The position numbers and the translations under genes were made by a program. From Actinomycetota bacterium (GTDB lineage: Bacteria; Actinomycetota; Thermoleophilia; Gaiellales; Gaiellaceae), in assembly GCA_020029625.1 (NCBI GenBank), contig JAIBJP010000029.1, forward strand, positions 1-13,989: DNA of 13,989 nucleotides, written 5' to 3'. Below, one piece after another: positions 11,997 through 13,989 of the stretch. The notes beneath the pieces are model-generated. The model saw nothing but the letters and a program-made list of their open reading frames with translations, did not search any database and was not told the origin of the DNA. Position 1 is the first letter of the stretch; the number at the start of each line of letters is the position of its first letter.

Positions 11997-12911
11997 ATGG
12001 CCCAACCCATCGGCGGCCAGGCTGTCCTGGAGGGCGTGATGATGCGCGGCCCGTCCGCGTGGTCCGTGGCGGTGCGCAAGCCCGACGGCGACATCGCCGA
12101 AGTGAACAGGCCGATCGCCTCGGTCCTGCTCCGGCATCGCTGGCTCCGCATTCCGATCGTTCGCGGAGTCATCGCGCTGGGCGAGTCGCTGGCGATCGGT
12201 TTCCGCGCGCTCGCGATCTCGGCGAATTACGCGGCGCAGCAGGAGGACGACGACGGCGAGGTGCAGACAGAGCTCTCGCGCGGTCAGCTTATCTTCGCCT
12301 TCGGGATCGCGATCGGCTTCGCGCTCCTCCTCTTCAAGGTCTCGCCGGCGCTGATCACGAACTGGTTGCCGATCGAGTCGACCGGCGCGTTCGTCGTGGT
12401 CGAAGGGCTGGTGCGCGTGACCATCTTCATCGCCTACCTGCTCCTCATCTCGCTCTTGCCCGACCTCAAGCGCGTCTTCCAGTACCACGCCGCCGAGCAC
12501 AAGGCGATCAACGCTTACGAGGCCGGGGCGGAGCTCGAGCCCGAGACGGTCTCGCGCTACAGCCTGTTGCACGTCCGGTGTGGCACCGCGTTCTTGCTCT
12601 ATGTCATGGTGATCGCGATCTTCGTCTTCGCCTTCTTCGGGCGGCCGACCTGGTACTGGCTGATCGCCACGCGCATCCTCCTTCTGCCCGTGATCGCCGG
12701 CATCGCCTACGAGATCATTCGCTTCGCGGGCCAGCACCAGCAGAACACCGCTCTGCGAGCGCTGCTCGCGCCCGGGCTCTGGCTCCAGCGCCTGACAACA
12801 CGCGAGCCCTCACTCGATCAGATCGAGGTGTCGATCCGCGCGCTCCGCGAGGTGCTTCGCCTCGAAGGCCGCATCACACCGGAAGAGCGAAAAGTGGAAG
12901 TGATGGCTTAG
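11997..12911 (+). CDS. DUF1385 (YqhQ-like) multipass membrane protein
   Basis: A 304-aa membrane protein of the DUF1385 family, function unknown. The family hallmark GGQAVLEGVMMRGP is at residues 6-19. A second conserved block, FQYHAAEHKAINAYEAG, precedes the helix pair, followed by SLLHVRCGTAFLL; the histidines and glutamate in these soluble blocks could bind a metal (inference). Four hydrophobic helices are visible at about residues 95-115, 127-151, 195-218 and 220-244. The ATG has AGGACAC just upstream, eight bases after the rpmE stop, so it is likely co-transcribed with rpmE. The stop overlaps the convergent GFA-family stop through TTAG. Confidence 0.9.
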   Translation: MAQPIGGQAVLEGVMMRGPSAWSVAVRKPDGDIAEVNRPIASVLLRHRWLRIPIVRGVIALGESLAIGFRALAISANYAAQQEDDDGEVQTELSRGQLIFAFGIAIGFALLLFKVSPALITNWLPIESTGAFVVVEGLVRVTIFIAYLLLISLLPDLKRVFQYHAAEHKAINAYEAGAELEPETVSRYSLLHVRCGTAFLLYVMVIAIFVFAFFGRPTWYWLIATRILLLPVIAGIAYEIIRFAGQHQQNTALRALLAPGLWLQRLTTREPSLDQIEVSIRALREVLRLEGRITPEERKVEVMA

Positions 12912-13327
12912 CGCCGCGGGGCGCCCTCGTCGAATCGGTCGAGCCCGTCGTCGGGAAGCTCGTCCCAGGGAGCCCGTGACGCGACGAACGAATGGCACTG
13001 GGGCCTGATCCCCGGATCGCCGTCGAGCGCGCCGAGGCGAATCGAAATTTCCTCGCCCTCCGGCCACTGCGCGCCGAAGAGACTCGAGCCGCAGACCTTG
13101 CAGAATGCCTTGACAGCCGCGTCTTCCGCCGGGCGATAGACGCCGATCAGCTCTTCCCCGGCTAGGAGACGGAAGCCCTCGCGTGGCACCCGGGCCTGCG
13201 TCCCGCCGAAAGCGCCGGAATGCTTGCGGCAGCGCGAGCAGTGGCAGTGGTTTGCGCTCCGGAAAGCTCGTGTCACCTCGAAGCGCACCCCTCCGCAGAG
13301 GCAGCTGCCGGTCAGAGGCTCGGGCAC
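12908..13327 (-). CDS. GFA / CENP-V family zinc protein
   Basis: This 139-aa protein belongs to the glutathione-dependent formaldehyde-activating (GFA) fold family, small zinc proteins of mostly unproven activity. The expected cysteine pattern is complete: GSCLCGGV (Cys9, Cys11), HCHCSRC (Cys28, Cys30, Cys33) and FCKVCGSSL (Cys76, Cys79). The sequence HCSRCRKHSGA is a family signature. Only a few members have been shown to act on S-hydroxymethyl-glutathione, and an actinobacterium may not make glutathione, so the substrate is open. The start is GTG (13325-13327). It interrupts the usual DUF1385-prfA junction on the opposite strand, which suggests a later insertion of a single gene. Confidence 0.9.
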   Translation of the reverse strand: MPEPLTGSCLCGGVRFEVTRAFRSANHCHCSRCRKHSGAFGGTQARVPREGFRLLAGEELIGVYRPAEDAAVKAFCKVCGSSLFGAQWPEGEEISIRLGALDGDPGIRPQCHSFVASRAPWDELPDDGLDRFDEGAPRR

Positions 13328-13350
13328 GGCTCGCAGTCTAGTTCCGAGGC

Positions 13351-13356
13351 TATCCT
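13351..13356 (+). promoter_or_regulatory. Possible -10 box of prfA
   Basis: TATCCT ends nine bases before the prfA ATG. This spacing would give a leaderless or nearly leaderless transcript, like the TATACT at 2685. No clear ribosome-binding site precedes the ATG (CCCTCC is the complement of one). No good -35 is seen. Confidence 0.3.
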
Positions 13357-13365
13357 GATCCCTCC

Positions 13366-13989
13366 ATGTCCGAGTCCATCGAACGGTTGATCGAGGAGCT
13401 GGAGCGCTCGTATGCGGAGGCGCAGGAGCGCATGTCCGACCCTGCCGTCTTCTCCGACCGTCAGGCAGCCGCCGAAGCCGGCCGGCGTCTGAAGGAGCTC
13501 GAGGGCGCGCACAAGCTCGCGCAGGACTGGACGGCGATCAACGACGACCTCGAGGCCGCGCGCGAGGACTCGGAGCTGCGCGACCTGGTCCCCGAGCTCG
13601 AGGAGCGGCTCGCCGAGCTCGAGGAAGAGCTGAAGCTCTCCCTCGTCGAGCGCGACCCCAACGACGCGAAGGACGTCATCGTCGAGATCCGCAAGGGGGC
13701 CGGCGGCGACGAAGGCGCGATCTGGGCCGGCGACCTCTTCCGCATGCTCACGCGCTACGCGGAGCGGCGGGGCTTCAAATGGGAGGTGCTCGGATCGAAC
13801 CCCAGCGAAGCCGGCGGCTTCAACGAGGTGACATTCGAGATCCGGGGAGACGGCGCCTATTCCGTCTTCAAGTGGGAGGGCGGGACACACCGCGTGCAGC
13901 GCGTACCGGCGACCGAATCCCAGGGGCGCATTCACACTTCGACTGCGACCGTGGCCGTCATGCCTGCTGCCGAGGAGGTCGAGGTCGAG
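13366..13989 (+). CDS. prfA: Peptide chain release factor 1, N-terminal part (cut by window end)
   Basis: RF1 recognises UAA and UAG stops and triggers peptide release. Visible here (208 codons) are the N-terminal coiled-coil domain (residues about 1-105, MSESIERLIEELERSY through LEEELKLSLVERDP) and the beginning of the core: IVEIRKGAGGDEGAIWAGDLFRML, WEVLGSNPSEAGGFNEVTFEI and GTHRVQRVPATESQGRIHTS. The codon-reading loop and the GGQ motif lie beyond the window. The GAGGDE and GTHRVQRVP blocks occur in both RF1 and RF2. The lack of an internal frameshift site and the gene order favour RF1. The ATG start matches RF1 N-termini. Confidence 0.93.
   Translation, partial: MSESIERLIEELERSYAEAQERMSDPAVFSDRQAAAEAGRRLKELEGAHKLAQDWTAINDDLEAAREDSELRDLVPELEERLAELEEELKLSLVERDPNDAKDVIVEIRKGAGGDEGAIWAGDLFRMLTRYAERRGFKWEVLGSNPSEAGGFNEVTFEIRGDGAYSVFKWEGGTHRVQRVPATESQGRIHTSTATVAVMPAAEEVEVE

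Noticed and set aside
12908..13327. Naming the GFA-family protein a formaldehyde-activating enzyme
   Set aside because: The cysteine pattern supports the fold only; most family members have no shown activity and glutathione use is doubtful here.

Overview
This is a high-GC, densely packed bacterial segment with GTG, TTG and apparently CTG starts, many 1-4 nt gene overlaps and few clear Shine-Dalgarno sites. The gene content (two-part B12 acyl-CoA mutase, ETF/ETF-QO operon, rpmE - DUF1385 - prfA order, TPP-riboswitch thi genes) suggests an actinobacterium-like lineage, possibly Thermoleophilia; that placement is inference and weak.

Layout. 194-4044: the large subunit of a coenzyme B12 acyl-CoA mutase, an antisense metallo-beta-lactamase-fold hydrolase, the separate B12-binding small subunit and an enoyl-CoA hydratase. 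4065-4484: a small DUF3592-like membrane protein. 4486-6278: TPP riboswitch, then thiG, thiS and thiE. 6272-7153 (minus): a secreted M23 peptidase. 7300-10845: etfB, etfA and ETF:quinone oxidoreductase. 10830-13989: a PLP-dependent threonine/serine dehydratase, ribosomal protein L31, a DUF1385 membrane protein, a GFA-family protein on the minus strand, and the start of release factor 1 (prfA), cut by the window end.

How the genes may work together. The mutase carries the Phe/Gln substrate signature of isobutyryl-CoA mutase rather than the Tyr/Arg pair of methylmalonyl-CoA mutase. With the hydratase and ETF/ETF-QO it would fit a short or branched acyl-CoA oxidation route: isobutyryl-CoA to butyryl-CoA to crotonyl-CoA to 3-hydroxybutyryl-CoA, with electrons passed to quinone. 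The acyl-CoA dehydrogenase is not in the window.

Main discovery. Four gene ends (mutase large subunit 3' end, mutase small subunit 5' end, hydratase 3' end, etfA 3' end) each hold a short G-rich palindromic element. Every copy has the core GGGGGT-NN-ATG(A)GGGG, a 3-6 nt loop, and the complementary CCCC(T)CAT arm. On the GGGGGT side lies the terminus attached to the gene. On the CAT side lies a displaced second copy of the same terminus. The two copies keep nearly the same protein sequence but differ mainly by synonymous codons, and in two of the cases the attached copy uses clearly rarer codons. The 5'-end copy is inverted, so the polarity relative to the gene body is preserved. Deleting each insert conceptually restores tight ancestral junctions: a CTAG shared-stop overlap, an ATGA overlap, and a promoter placed for a leaderless GTG start. 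This looks like a family of small end-replacing mobile elements that swap a gene's terminus for a recoded version. I know of no bacterial family described this way.
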